From positions 62,001-126,000 of the forward strand of contig NZ_LPVZ01000021.1 of the NCBI RefSeq assembly GCF_001613795.1: 64,000 nt of DNA, read 5' to 3'. The notes under the pieces were generated by a model. That model saw only the letters and a program-made list of their open reading frames with translations. It was not told the DNA's origin and ran no database searches. This DNA comes from Thalassospira sp. MCCC 1A01148. Lineage in GTDB: Bacteria > Pseudomonadota > Alphaproteobacteria > Rhodospirillales > Thalassospiraceae. Positions 16,899 through 25,663 of the stretch are shown in pieces (within the stretch, counting starts at the first letter, position 1; the number at the start of each line of letters is the position of its first letter). Made by a program: the position numbers and the translations under genes.

Positions 16899-17528
16899 TC
16901 AGGCGGTTGTGATGTGGCTCACTACCTTGGTCACACCCTTGATCCGGCGCACGATGGAAAGCACCTTTTCAAGCTCTGCATCGCTTTGCGCTTCGCCCAT
17001 GATGTAGACAACATTCTTGACCGACTGCCAGCGATAGTTGACTGACGTCACACCTTTTTCGGCCAATAACAATGCTTTGATCTGACTTTCGATCCAGACA
17101 TCGGACACTGACTGGGTGGCCGAATCCGTCGGAACGGCATTCTTGCCATATTCGTCCTCGGCCTGATGATAGGCATCAATCGTTTCCTGATCGGCGATCA
17201 CCAGATGGTCATGGACGGTTTTGATCCGGTTATCCTGCTTGACCATCGACATGACGTCGTAATATTTGCCCTTGGAATCCACCATACCGGTGACCATGAC
17301 ATTCTGTTCCCAGATATCGATATTCACATCCATCAGATAGGTGTGATCGACCTTGGAGAACTCCCCAAGGATGCCGGACTTGATCTGGGTATCGAGCCAC
17401 TGGTCATTGCCTGTGCGGTCTTCCAACGGCATTTGCAGCGGCCCACAAGCCGCAAGCGGCACTGCCAGCAGCGCACATACCGATACCGTTTTCAGGACAC
17501 GGCCGAAACCGCGGGTCACCTTGATCAT
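16899..17528 (-). CDS. Lipoprotein with two BON domains (OsmY/DolP-like)
   Basis: The N-terminus is a lipoprotein signal (basic MIKVTRGFGR, hydrophobic core, lipobox LAAC near residue 28; the next residue is Gly, which allows outer-membrane sorting). Two BON domains follow at about residues 40-110 and 135-205, each with the strand pattern of VMVTGMVDS or VYIMGEAQS and ending near IKGVTKVVSHI. BON lipoproteins such as DolP (YraP) bind anionic phospholipid and help maintain the outer membrane. It is monocistronic, with its own terminator, 212 bases from the end of putA. In many proteobacteria a dolP-like gene sits beside rsmI/yraN/diaA; that neighbourhood is not seen here. Confidence 0.85.
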   Translation of the reverse strand: MIKVTRGFGRVLKTVSVCALLAVPLAACGPLQMPLEDRTGNDQWLDTQIKSGILGEFSKVDHTYLMDVNIDIWEQNVMVTGMVDSKGKYYDVMSMVKQDNRIKTVHDHLVIADQETIDAYHQAEDEYGKNAVPTDSATQSVSDVWIESQIKALLLAEKGVTSVNYRWQSVKNVVYIMGEAQSDAELEKVLSIVRRIKGVTKVVSHITTA

Positions 17529-17639
17529 TCCTGTTCTCCTTGTTCATGCCTGCACGACATGGGTCGATTTTCTTGCGTCAGTTCCAACGCCGCAGGACGT
17601 CAACTGTTCCGGTAAATACCTATCGCAGCCAATTTTGAC

Positions 17640-17666
17640 AAAAAAAAGCCCAACATCAAACCGGGC
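17640..17666 (-). terminator. Second (distal) terminator after putA
   Basis: On the minus strand GCCCGG pairs with TTGGGC (two wobble pairs) and is followed by eight T. The stem is weak, but the T-run is long. It backs up the stronger hairpin at 17701-17731. Confidence 0.55.
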
Positions 17667-17700
17667 AAACGCATCCTATTTCAGAGATCATGAATGAAAG

Positions 17701-17731
17701 AAAAATGGACCGGGAATTTCTTCCCGGTCCA
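17701..17731 (-). terminator. putA terminator
   Basis: Perfect 11-bp stem TGGACCGGGAA with its complement around a four-base loop, followed on the minus strand by TTTTT. It begins 10 bases after the putA stop codon. Confidence 0.9.
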
Positions 17732-17740
17732 ATTCGCAGA

Positions 17741-20700
17741 TCAATCTTCTTCCATCGACATCAGGGATGCGTTGCCCCCGGCTGCCGTGGTGTTGATCGT
17801 GATTGTCTTTTCCGTCGCAAAGCGATGCAGGAAGGCCTCATCAGGCAATGCACCGTCATCCTCTGCTCCGCTATCGGAAATCAGCGACAGGATTGCGCCA
17901 TCGCGCTTGGCCAGAAGCTGCTTGAACGACGTCACCCGATCAAGCGACGCCACGCACGATACGCCCGCGATGTCCCCATCATACATCGCACCAAGGCCGG
18001 TATTGGTCCCGACAGCCTTAACAAGCTTGGCCGGAAGGCCCGCCTGCTGTGCCAGTGCCGGAATATCAGCAGGCCATTTCTGATCGCCGGCAAGGATCAC
18101 CGCATTACCGGCGGCAAGTGCCGCCCCCAAATGACGGATGACTTTTGCCGCATCGGCATCCTTGTCTGCCTGTACCAGATAAACACCACGCCCCTGACAA
18201 TACAGATCGTTGGTTTCACCGGTCGGACCGGGCATGCGGGTCGGCGCGACAAAGCCGTTCTCCGAAAGGGCAGCAAAGTTCGCAACATGATCCGCCCCGG
18301 CGATCAGGGCATCGTTGCCAGATGCCTCCATCTTAGCTGACAGCTTTTCAAGAATGGTCACCCGTGCATTGCCATCGGTGGCCTGCCATTCTTCCTGGGC
18401 TGCCAACATCGCGGCATATTCGTTGCTTGCAATGACATCCTTGACGATGATCGGCGCGCGATCGTCTGATGCCTCGTCGTTGGAGATGGTATTTTCATGT
18501 GCGATCGGCTTGGCAAAGCGCTCGACATAGTGCGGACCACCCGCCTTTGGGCCGGTACCGGATTTACCCTGCCCGCCAAACGGCTGCACACCGACCACCG
18601 CACCGATCTGGTTGCGGTTTACGTAGCAGTTCCCGACGCGCAGCTTTTGGGAAATTTCCCGTACAGTCGTGTCAATACGCGAATGGATACCAAGGGTCAG
18701 GCCATAGCCCGATGCATTGATCTGATCGAGGATCTTGTCAATGTCACGTGCCTTGTAACGCACCACATGCACGACCGGGCCGAACACTTCGCGTTCCAGC
18801 ACATTGATTGACGGAATTTCGAAGCAATGCGGCGCAAAGAAATTGCCGCCCTCGCACTCCGGAAGCGTGTCACAAGCATGCAAAAGCTTGGCTTCCTTCT
18901 TCATGCGTTCCGCATGGGCTTCAAGAACCTTGCGCGATTTTTCGTCAATCACCGGACCGACATCGATATCAAGGAACTTCGGATCACCGACGCGAAGTTC
19001 CTTCATCGCACCGACCAGCATGTCACACAGCTTGTCAGCAATGTCTTCCTGTACAAACAGGACACGAAGGGCCGAGCAACGCTGACCAGCCGACTGGAAA
19101 CCGGAAATGATCGCGTCCTGCACGACCTGTTCGGGGAGTGCGGTCGAATCAACAATCATCGCATTCTGACCACCGGTTTCGGCAATCAGCGGCAACGGCA
19201 CGCCCGGGCGCTTTGCAAGCGCCTGGTTGATGAGCTGCGCAGTCTCGGTTGACCCGGTAAAGGCCACCCCGGCAATGCGCGGATCATTGATCAATTGATT
19301 ACCAATCACACGCCCAGGCCCCGGCACCAGATGGAATGCCGAGCCGGGCACACCGGATTCAAGGATCAGTTCTGCCGCACGGGCTGCAACCAGTGAAGTC
19401 TGCTCTGCCGGTTTGGCAATAACAGCATTTCCTGCTGCCAGCGCCGCGGTCACCTGCCCAAGGAAGATCGCCAGCGGGAAGTTCCATGGACTGATGCAAA
19501 CAATAACGCCACGACCTTCAAGCGGGCTGCCTTCGCGGAAGGTTTCCTCTGCCCGGTTGGCGTAGTAGCGGCAAAAATCGACCGCTTCACGTACTTCGGC
19601 AACGCCATCAAGGTAAAGCTTACCTGCTTCGCGCTGACACAGGGCGATGAACTCGTCCATGTTTTCTTCAAGCAGATCGCCCAGACGGCGCAGTGCTGCC
19701 GCACGATCACTTGCCGGCGTCTTGTTCCAGGTCTCATAGCCCTTGACGGCCGCCACCACGGCGGCCTCGACGTCGGCCTCTGTCGCCTGAACAAGGTCAC
19801 CAACCTTCTCGTTCAGTTTTGCCGGATTGATGACATCCACCGGTGTTCCGGAAACAAGTTTGCCGTCAATAAGCGGGGCTGCGTTCCAGGTCTTGTCCTT
19901 GATCCCTGCAAGCTTGGCACTCAGTGGCAAAAGCTTTTCGGTATCGGTCAGGTCAATCCCGCGCGAGTTCACACGCGTCGCACCGTAAAGATCAATCGGC
20001 GCCGGGATCTTTGGATGCCCCTTGCGCGGAAGGGCTGCCATCTTTTCAATCGGATCGGCGATCATTTCCTCGATTGGCAGTTGTTCGTCCTGAATACGGT
20101 TCACAAAGCTGGTGTTCGCACCGTTTTCCAGCAGACGACGCACCAGATAAGCCAGCAGGTCTTCATGGGTGCCAACCGGCGCATAAACGCGGCACGGAAT
20201 GTTTTCGCCGTTTTTATCGACGATCTGCTCATAGAGGGCTTCGCCCATGCCATGCAGGCGCTGGAATTCAAAGGTGCGGTCATTGCCCGCCATTTCAAGA
20301 ACTGATGCCACGGTATGAGCATTGTGGCTTGCGAACTGGCAATAAAACGCATCGCGGCGCGACAGCATGTATTTCGCGCACGCCAGATACGACACATCGG
20401 TCGATGCCTTGCGGGTAAAGACCGGATAGCCGTCAAAGCCGTTTTCCTGACTGAATTTGACTTCGGTATCCCAATAGGCGCCTTTGACAAGTCGGACCAT
20501 CATCTTGCGCCCGACCTTGTCTGAAAGATCGGCCAACCATTCCAGAACATGATAGGCACGCTTCTGATAGGCCTGAACCGCCAGACCATAGCCCTCCCAA
20601 CCATCAAGATCCGGGTCGGCAAAGACAGTACCGATGACATCAAGCGACAGGTCAAGCCGGTTGGCCTCTTCGGCATCGACGGTAAAGCCGATGTCGTATT

Positions 20701-21544
20701 TCTTGGCCAACAGGGCCAGCTCCTTAAGCCGCGGGGTCAGTTCGGTCATCACCCGTTCATAGTTGGCAAAGTCATAGCGCGGATGAATCGCTGACAGCTT
20801 GACCGATATACCCGGGCTATCAATCGGCCCACGACCATTGGCAACACGTCCGATATCGTGAATCGCAGTTTCATAGGCCTTGTAATAGCGATCAGCGTCT
20901 TCCATCGTGCGGGCGGCCTCGCCCAGCATGTCATAGGAATAGCGATAGCCTTTTTCTTCATTCGCCTTGGCGCGCTCGGATGCCTCATCGATGGTGCGGC
21001 CCATCACGAACTGGCGTCCCATGATTCGCATAGCGTGGTTAAATGCCTTGCGAATAACCGGCTCGCCAGACCGGCCGATCATGCGTTTGATCAGGCGGCC
21101 CGGATCGGCTTTTTCCGCCTTGCCGAACTTGATCACGCGCCCGGTCAGCATCAATCCCCAGGTCGAGGCATTGACAAAGAAACTGTCGGAATGGCCCAGA
21201 TGGCTTTGCCAGTCGGCATCAAACAGCTTGTCCTGAATAAGTTTGTCTGCAGTCACCGCATCAGGCACGCGCAGCAAAGCTTCAGCCAAACACATGAGGA
21301 TGACGCCTTCCTTGCTCGAAAGCTCGTATTCATGCAGCAGGGCATCAATGCCGCTTTTGCCGTTATCAGCGTCGCGGACACGCGCGACAAGCTGATAGGC
21401 GCGACCCTGAACACGCGCAGTTTGTTCCGGGGAAAGACGCGCGGTTTCGATCAGGCTTTCAACAACGGTCTCTTCATCGGCGCGATAGGAATCGCGAATT
21501 TTCTGACGGATTTCGTTTGGCTTGGGCAGTTCGGTACGGAACAT
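17741..21544 (-). CDS. putA: Bifunctional proline dehydrogenase / glutamate semialdehyde dehydrogenase
   Basis: Oxidises proline to glutamate in two steps: an FAD proline dehydrogenase passes electrons to quinone, then an NAD P5C/glutamate-semialdehyde dehydrogenase acts, with the intermediate channelled between sites. In order: alpha-helical domain (about 1-150), PRODH barrel (about 200-480, with YIGFTVDAEEANRLDLSLD-type strands and RLVKGAYWDTE), ALDH domain (about 560-1010, with ISPWNFPLAIFLGQ, FTGSTETA, the Glu loop AETGGQNAMIV and the Cys in AGQRCSALRVLF), then a degenerate ALDH-like C-terminal domain. The 1267-residue protein begins directly with the helical domain and has no N-terminal ribbon-helix-helix repressor domain, so control must come from elsewhere, most simply the divergent Lrp-type gene. 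Confidence 0.97.
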   Translation of the reverse strand: MFRTELPKPNEIRQKIRDSYRADEETVVESLIETARLSPEQTARVQGRAYQLVARVRDADNGKSGIDALLHEYELSSKEGVILMCLAEALLRVPDAVTADKLIQDKLFDADWQSHLGHSDSFFVNASTWGLMLTGRVIKFGKAEKADPGRLIKRMIGRSGEPVIRKAFNHAMRIMGRQFVMGRTIDEASERAKANEEKGYRYSYDMLGEAARTMEDADRYYKAYETAIHDIGRVANGRGPIDSPGISVKLSAIHPRYDFANYERVMTELTPRLKELALLAKKYDIGFTVDAEEANRLDLSLDVIGTVFADPDLDGWEGYGLAVQAYQKRAYHVLEWLADLSDKVGRKMMVRLVKGAYWDTEVKFSQENGFDGYPVFTRKASTDVSYLACAKYMLSRRDAFYCQFASHNAHTVASVLEMAGNDRTFEFQRLHGMGEALYEQIVDKNGENIPCRVYAPVGTHEDLLAYLVRRLLENGANTSFVNRIQDEQLPIEEMIADPIEKMAALPRKGHPKIPAPIDLYGATRVNSRGIDLTDTEKLLPLSAKLAGIKDKTWNAAPLIDGKLVSGTPVDVINPAKLNEKVGDLVQATEADVEAAVVAAVKGYETWNKTPASDRAAALRRLGDLLEENMDEFIALCQREAGKLYLDGVAEVREAVDFCRYYANRAEETFREGSPLEGRGVIVCISPWNFPLAIFLGQVTAALAAGNAVIAKPAEQTSLVAARAAELILESGVPGSAFHLVPGPGRVIGNQLINDPRIAGVAFTGSTETAQLINQALAKRPGVPLPLIAETGGQNAMIVDSTALPEQVVQDAIISGFQSAGQRCSALRVLFVQEDIADKLCDMLVGAMKELRVGDPKFLDIDVGPVIDEKSRKVLEAHAERMKKEAKLLHACDTLPECEGGNFFAPHCFEIPSINVLEREVFGPVVHVVRYKARDIDKILDQINASGYGLTLGIHSRIDTTVREISQKLRVGNCYVNRNQIGAVVGVQPFGGQGKSGTGPKAGGPHYVERFAKPIAHENTISNDEASDDRAPIIVKDVIASNEYAAMLAAQEEWQATDGNARVTILEKLSAKMEASGNDALIAGADHVANFAALSENGFVAPTRMPGPTGETNDLYCQGRGVYLVQADKDADAAKVIRHLGAALAAGNAVILAGDQKWPADIPALAQQAGLPAKLVKAVGTNTGLGAMYDGDIAGVSCVASLDRVTSFKQLLAKRDGAILSLISDSGAEDDGALPDEAFLHRFATEKTITINTTAAGGNASLMSMEED

Positions 21545-21749
21545 CTTCTAAAGCCTCTCCCTGATGTTTGACTTTTGCCACCCCCGAAGAACGCACGTAA
21601 TTCCAAGCGCTTCGGGGCCTGTTACACCTCTATGGTTACCGACAATATTATTTCACCCGAAAAATGTGCTGCCAATTTTCCAAGAAATACGATATATCAT
21701 CCATTGTTTTCACATTAATGCAGTCACATACACTGGATGGGTGTCCTTA
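21545..21749. promoter_or_regulatory. Divergent putA/putR promoter region
   Basis: 205 bases separate the two start codons and must contain both promoters and any PutR sites. The centre is AT-rich (ACAATATTATTTCACC, AATACGATATATCATCC). I cannot fix the -35 and -10 elements with confidence, and I see no long palindrome. Confidence 0.5.
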
Positions 21750-22223
21750 ATGCAGAAGAACCACAAAAGCCTGGACAAGATCGACAAACAGATCCTCCGC
21801 GAACTGCAAAATGATGGTCGCATGTCCAATGTTGAGCTGTCGCGCCGGGTCCACCTCAGCCCGACCCCGTGCCTTGAGCGCGTTCGTCGCCTCGAACAGA
21901 ACGGCTTCATAACCGGGTATATGGCAACTCTCGACCCGCGCAAACTCAACCAGGCGCTGGTGGTCTTCGTTGAAATCACCCTTGATCGCACCACACCCGA
22001 CGTCTTTGACGTCTTTGCCGCGGCGATCAAAAAGCTCCCCGAGATCGAAGAATGCCACATGGTCGCGGGTGGCTTTGACTATCTTGCGAAACTGCGCGTC
22101 GAGGACATGTATGCTTACCGCGAGTTCCTTGAACGCCTGTCTTCTGTTCAGGGTGTCGGTCAGACTCATACATATGTTGTGATGGAAGAAGTAAAAGTCC
22201 GACCGGGTATCGTGATCCCGTGA
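21750..22223 (+). CDS. putR: Lrp/AsnC-family regulator, probable proline-responsive activator of putA
   Basis: A 157-residue Lrp/AsnC protein. The N-terminal winged helix runs from LDKIDKQILRELQNDGRMSNVELSRRVHLSPTPCLERV, and the C-terminal RAM/ligand domain includes VVFVEITLDRTTPD and GGFDYLAKLRVEDM. The gene is divergent from putA with 205 bases between start codons. In several alphaproteobacteria the regulator in this position (PutR) activates putA in response to proline, so I use that name with reserve. I chose the ATG at 21750; a GTG at 21741 is a close alternative and neither has a strong ribosome binding site. The frame open upstream to 21564 overlaps the shared promoter region. Confidence 0.85.
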   Translation: MQKNHKSLDKIDKQILRELQNDGRMSNVELSRRVHLSPTPCLERVRRLEQNGFITGYMATLDPRKLNQALVVFVEITLDRTTPDVFDVFAAAIKKLPEIEECHMVAGGFDYLAKLRVEDMYAYREFLERLSSVQGVGQTHTYVVMEEVKVRPGIVIP

Positions 22224-22355
22224 CCATGGCATAGGCCTATATTTTTTTGTTGATTCGCAACAACTTAATAGATCAAAATCGTCTCCACCCAAGCAGGCGT
22301 CAGATCTGTCGGAAAAGTTGTTGGTGAAAACAGAACGGAAAACAGGTGCAGGAAC

Positions 22356-22976
22356 ATGTCTGAAGTCAGCTTCTATTTTGATTTCTCGTCACCTTATGGC
22401 TACCTTGCCGCCGAACGGATGGAAGACTTCGAAAAGCGCAATGGCGTCACGGTCGTTTGGCGCCCTTTCATGATTGGCGCTGCATTTAAACAAACCGGCC
22501 AAAGCCCGCTTCTTGATCAACCGATCCGCGGCCCCTATTTCCGACACGACATGGAACGCTGTGCACGCCTGCAAAACGTGCCATTCCAAATTCCCGACAA
22601 CTTCCCCTATGCGGCACTGGTTCCAACCCGTGCCTATTACTGGCTTGAATCACGATCTCCGACGCTGGCGCGCAAGTTTGCCAAGGATATCTATCGCGGC
22701 TATTTCGCCGACGGACTTGATATGTCCAACCCGGAAAATGTTTTTGCCGCTGCGACCCGCCATTCGATCAATGCCAGTGAAATGCGCGCAGCCGTCGAAT
22801 CCCAGAAATGGAAAGATCATGTGCGCACTGTCACCGAAGAAGCCATTGCCATGGGTGCCTTTGGTTCGCCGTTCTTCTTCTATGAAGACGAGCCCTTCTT
22901 TGGGAATGACCGCATTGATCAGTTGGCGCAGTGGATTTCACTGCGCAAGAACGCAGCAGGCAGTTTGATCGACTGA
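22356..22976 (+). CDS. DsbA-fold isomerase, 2-hydroxychromene-2-carboxylate isomerase family (paralogue)
   Basis: A 206-residue protein with the N-terminal active-site motif FDFSSPYGYLAAERM (Ser-Pro as in NahD and kappa GST), the inserted helical domain, and the C-terminal cis-Pro region GAFGSPFFFYEDEPFFGNDRIDQL. These enzymes use glutathione to isomerise or conjugate aromatic intermediates. No aromatic-degradation genes are nearby, so the substrate is unknown. The ATG has GCAGGAAC just upstream. It lies between the proline-utilisation pair and the liu operon and probably has its own promoter. It is more typical of the family at the active site than the copy at 10662-11261. Confidence 0.87.
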   Translation: MSEVSFYFDFSSPYGYLAAERMEDFEKRNGVTVVWRPFMIGAAFKQTGQSPLLDQPIRGPYFRHDMERCARLQNVPFQIPDNFPYAALVPTRAYYWLESRSPTLARKFAKDIYRGYFADGLDMSNPENVFAAATRHSINASEMRAAVESQKWKDHVRTVTEEAIAMGAFGSPFFFYEDEPFFGNDRIDQLAQWISLRKNAAGSLID

Positions 22977-23138
22977 CATCACCCCACACCCACCAAGACC
23001 GGATCTGACCAGACCTTTTGCACCTGCGCATCGACGTGCGCGCCCCTTTCGCGGACGCAACAAACACGTCAATTCAATCCGTTACCAGAACGTCAAATCC
23101 TATATAGATAATTTCGGTACTAAAATACCGATTTAATA

Positions 23139-23169
23139 TTGACGTTTACGTAAACTTCACCCATAACAA
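23139..23169 (+). promoter_or_regulatory. liu operon promoter with LiuR-like operator
   Basis: TTGACG (23139-23144) is a good -35, and TAACAA (23164-23169) follows after 19 bases. A 19-base spacer is typical of promoters activated or controlled by MerR-family proteins. Inside the spacer, and overlapping the -35 by one base, lies the perfect 12-bp palindrome GTTTACGTAAAC (23144-23155). It resembles the operator described for LiuR, the MerR-family regulator of leucine/isovalerate catabolism. It is 62 bases upstream of the liuB start. No liuR gene is in the window. Confidence 0.65.
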
Positions 23170-23231
23170 CAGCCATAAACACCCTGTAAGCGGGCCGAAT
23201 TGCCCACAACAATAAACGGTGAAAACGGACG

Positions 23232-24842
23232 ATGACGGTACTGAAATCTGCGGTTAATGCCCGTTCAGAAGAATTCCGCAACAATGCCGACCATATGGAA
23301 AAGCTGGTTTCCGATCTGCGCGATCAGATCGCAGCGGTAAAACTGGGGGGCGGTGAACGCGCCCGCGACCGTCATACCGGACGCGGCAAGCTCCTGCCGC
23401 GTGAACGTATTCGCCAGCTTCTTGATGTCGGCTCCCCGTTTCTCGAACTCTCACAGCTTGCCGCACATGGCATGTATGGCGACGAAGACGTTCCGGCGGC
23501 GGGCATCATTACCGGCATCGGCCGTGTTTCAGGCGTCGAATGCGTGATTGTCGCCAATGATGCCACGGTCAAGGGTGGTTCCTACTATCCGATGACGGTG
23601 AAGAAGCATCTTCGCGCACAGGAAATCGCACTCGAAAACAACCTGCCTTGTATCTATCTGGTCGATAGTGGCGGTGCCAACCTGCCCCGTCAGGACGATG
23701 TATTTCCGGATCGCGACCATTTCGGGCGCATCTTCTTTAATCAGGCAACCATGTCGTCCAAAGGCATCCCGCAAATCGCGGTTGTCATGGGGTCCTGCAC
23801 CGCGGGTGGTGCTTATGTTCCGGCGATGTCCGATGAAAGCATCATTGTCCGCAAACAAGGCACGATCTTTCTGGGTGGTCCGCCGCTGGTAAAGGCCGCG
23901 ACGGGCGAAGTCGTTTCGGCCGAGGATCTTGGCGGGGCTGATGTTCATTGCAAAACGTCAGGTGTAACCGATCACTATGCACAGGATGACAGCCACGCGC
24001 TGTCGATTGCACGCGATGTTGTCAAAAACCTGAACTGGACGAAAAATCCGGGCCTGACATTGACCGAACCGCGCGCCCCGGCCTATGACCCGCGCGAGAT
24101 TTATGGCGTGGTTCCAACCGACACCAAGAAGCCCTATGACGTGCGCGAAATCATCGCGCGCATCGTTGATGGGTCGGAGTTTGATGAGTTCAAGGCACAG
24201 TATGGCACGACCCTTGTGACCGGCTTTGCCCGCATCTTTGGCTATCCGGTCGGTATCATTGCCAATAACGGCATCCTGTTTTCCGAAAGCGCGCTTAAGG
24301 GTGCGCATTTCATCGAACTTTGCGCGCAGCGCGGTATTCCGCTGGTATTCCTGCAAAACATCACCGGCTTTATGATTGGCCGCAAATATGAAAGTGGTGG
24401 CATCGCCAAGGATGGCGCGAAACTGGTGACCGCTGTTGCCACCGCAAATGTCCCGAAATTCACCGTCCTGATCGGTGGTTCATTTGGCGCGGGCAACTAT
24501 GGCATGTGTGGCCGTGCGTACAATCCACGCTTCCTGTGGATGTGGCCAAATGCCCGCATTTCCGTCATGGGCGGCGAACAGGCGGCCAATGTGCTGACGC
24601 AAATTCGCGCCGACGCCATGGAAAAACGCGGCGAAACCTGGCCAGAGGCCGAGCAGGAAGAGTTCAAGGGCCCGATCCGCGATCAATACGAAGAACAAGG
24701 CCATCCCTATTACGCATCCGCGCGGCTTTGGGATGATGGTGTGATTGACCCGGCCGATACCCGTATGGTTCTGGGTCTTGGCCTGTCAGCTGCGCTTAAC
24801 AAACCGGTCGAGGAAACCCGGTTTGGCGTCTTTAGAATGTGA
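23232..24842 (+). CDS. liuB: Methylcrotonyl-CoA carboxylase beta (carboxyltransferase) subunit
   Basis: Transfers the carboxyl group from biotin to 3-methylcrotonyl-CoA in leucine breakdown, giving 3-methylglutaconyl-CoA. The 536-residue length and the two crotonase-like halves fit MCC beta: the N-half has [16 protein letters not shown] and [19 protein letters not shown], the C-half [24 protein letters not shown] with the glycine-rich oxyanion region. It is the first gene of liuB-liuC-liuA-liuE and sits behind the LiuR-like promoter. The next gene starts 7 bases after its stop. Propionyl- and geranyl-CoA carboxylases are related, but the gene context favours methylcrotonyl-CoA. Confidence 0.95.
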   Translation: MTVLKSAVNARSEEFRNNADHMEKLVSDLRDQIAAVKLGGGERARDRHTGRGKLLPRERIRQLLDVGSPFLELSQLAAHGMYGDEDVPAAGIITGIGRVSGVECVIVANDATVKGGSYYPMTVKKHLRAQEIALENNLPCIYLVDSGGANLPRQDDVFPDRDHFGRIFFNQATMSSKGIPQIAVVMGSCTAGGAYVPAMSDESIIVRKQGTIFLGGPPLVKAATGEVVSAEDLGGADVHCKTSGVTDHYAQDDSHALSIARDVVKNLNWTKNPGLTLTEPRAPAYDPREIYGVVPTDTKKPYDVREIIARIVDGSEFDEFKAQYGTTLVTGFARIFGYPVGIIANNGILFSESALKGAHFIELCAQRGIPLVFLQNITGFMIGRKYESGGIAKDGAKLVTAVATANVPKFTVLIGGSFGAGNYGMCGRAYNPRFLWMWPNARISVMGGEQAANVLTQIRADAMEKRGETWPEAEQEEFKGPIRDQYEEQGHPYYASARLWDDGVIDPADTRMVLGLGLSAALNKPVEETRFGVFRM

Positions 24843-24849
24843 GGCCGCC

Positions 24850-25662
24850 ATGAGCAATGTAAACACCGATAACATATCCGATGCGGCGATCTGTGAAATC
24901 ACCGATGCCGGAATTGCGACCATCACGCTGAACCGCCCGGAAATTCACAATGCCTTTGATGATGCCCTGATCGCCGATCTGACGGCCAAGGTTGAGGCGC
25001 TTGAAGCCGATCCGGCGGTCCGCGTGATCATTCTGACCGGGGCTGGCAAAAGCTTTTCGGCCGGTGCGGATCTTAACTGGATGAAGCGCATGGCGGGCTA
25101 TAGCCATGCTGAAAACCTTGCTGATTCCCGCGCACTTGCCAAACTGATGAAGGTTTTGAATTTTGCATCAAAACCGACCATCGCACTGGTCAACGGGGCT
25201 GCCTTTGGCGGCGGGGTTGGTCTGGCTGCGTGCTGTGACATCGTGATCGCGTCCGATCGTGCCAGTTTCTGTCTGTCGGAAGTCAAGCTTGGCCTGATCC
25301 CGGCGGTGATTTCGCCTTATGTTGTGGAGGCCATCGGGGTTAATCACGCACGGCGTTATTTCCTGACCGCCGAGCGATTTGATGCCAACACCGCCCAGCA
25401 GATTGGGCTGGTGCATGAAATCACCACAACCGATGAACTGACTGCCCGTGGACAGGAAATGGCAAATATCCTGCTGGCCAATGGGCCAGACGCCATGCAT
25501 GCCGCCAAGAACCTGATTTATGCCGTCGCCAACAAACCGATTTCAGATGCCGTGATTGATGACACAGCACAGCGCATTGCCGATCAACGCGCAAGCGACG
25601 AGGGCCGCGAAGGTGTCGGTGCCTTTCTGGAAAAACGTCCCGCGAACTGGAGCAAGAAATAA
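24850..25662 (+). CDS. liuC: Methylglutaconyl-CoA hydratase (enoyl-CoA hydratase family)
   Basis: Hydrates 3-methylglutaconyl-CoA to HMG-CoA. It is a crotonase-fold protein of 270 residues with the oxyanion-hole segment GKSFSAGADLNWMKRM and the catalytic segment NGAAFGGGVGLAACCDIVIA. The ATG at 24850 uses a GTGAGG ribosome binding site that overlaps the liuB stop; the frame is open further upstream only inside liuB. It ends one base before the liuA start. The activity is assigned from its position between the two carboxylase subunits, because the crotonase family is too broad to name from sequence alone. Confidence 0.92.
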   Translation: MSNVNTDNISDAAICEITDAGIATITLNRPEIHNAFDDALIADLTAKVEALEADPAVRVIILTGAGKSFSAGADLNWMKRMAGYSHAENLADSRALAKLMKVLNFASKPTIALVNGAAFGGGVGLAACCDIVIASDRASFCLSEVKLGLIPAVISPYVVEAIGVNHARRYFLTAERFDANTAQQIGLVHEITTTDELTARGQEMANILLANGPDAMHAAKNLIYAVANKPISDAVIDDTAQRIADQRASDEGREGVGAFLEKRPANWSKK

Positions 25663-25663
25663 C

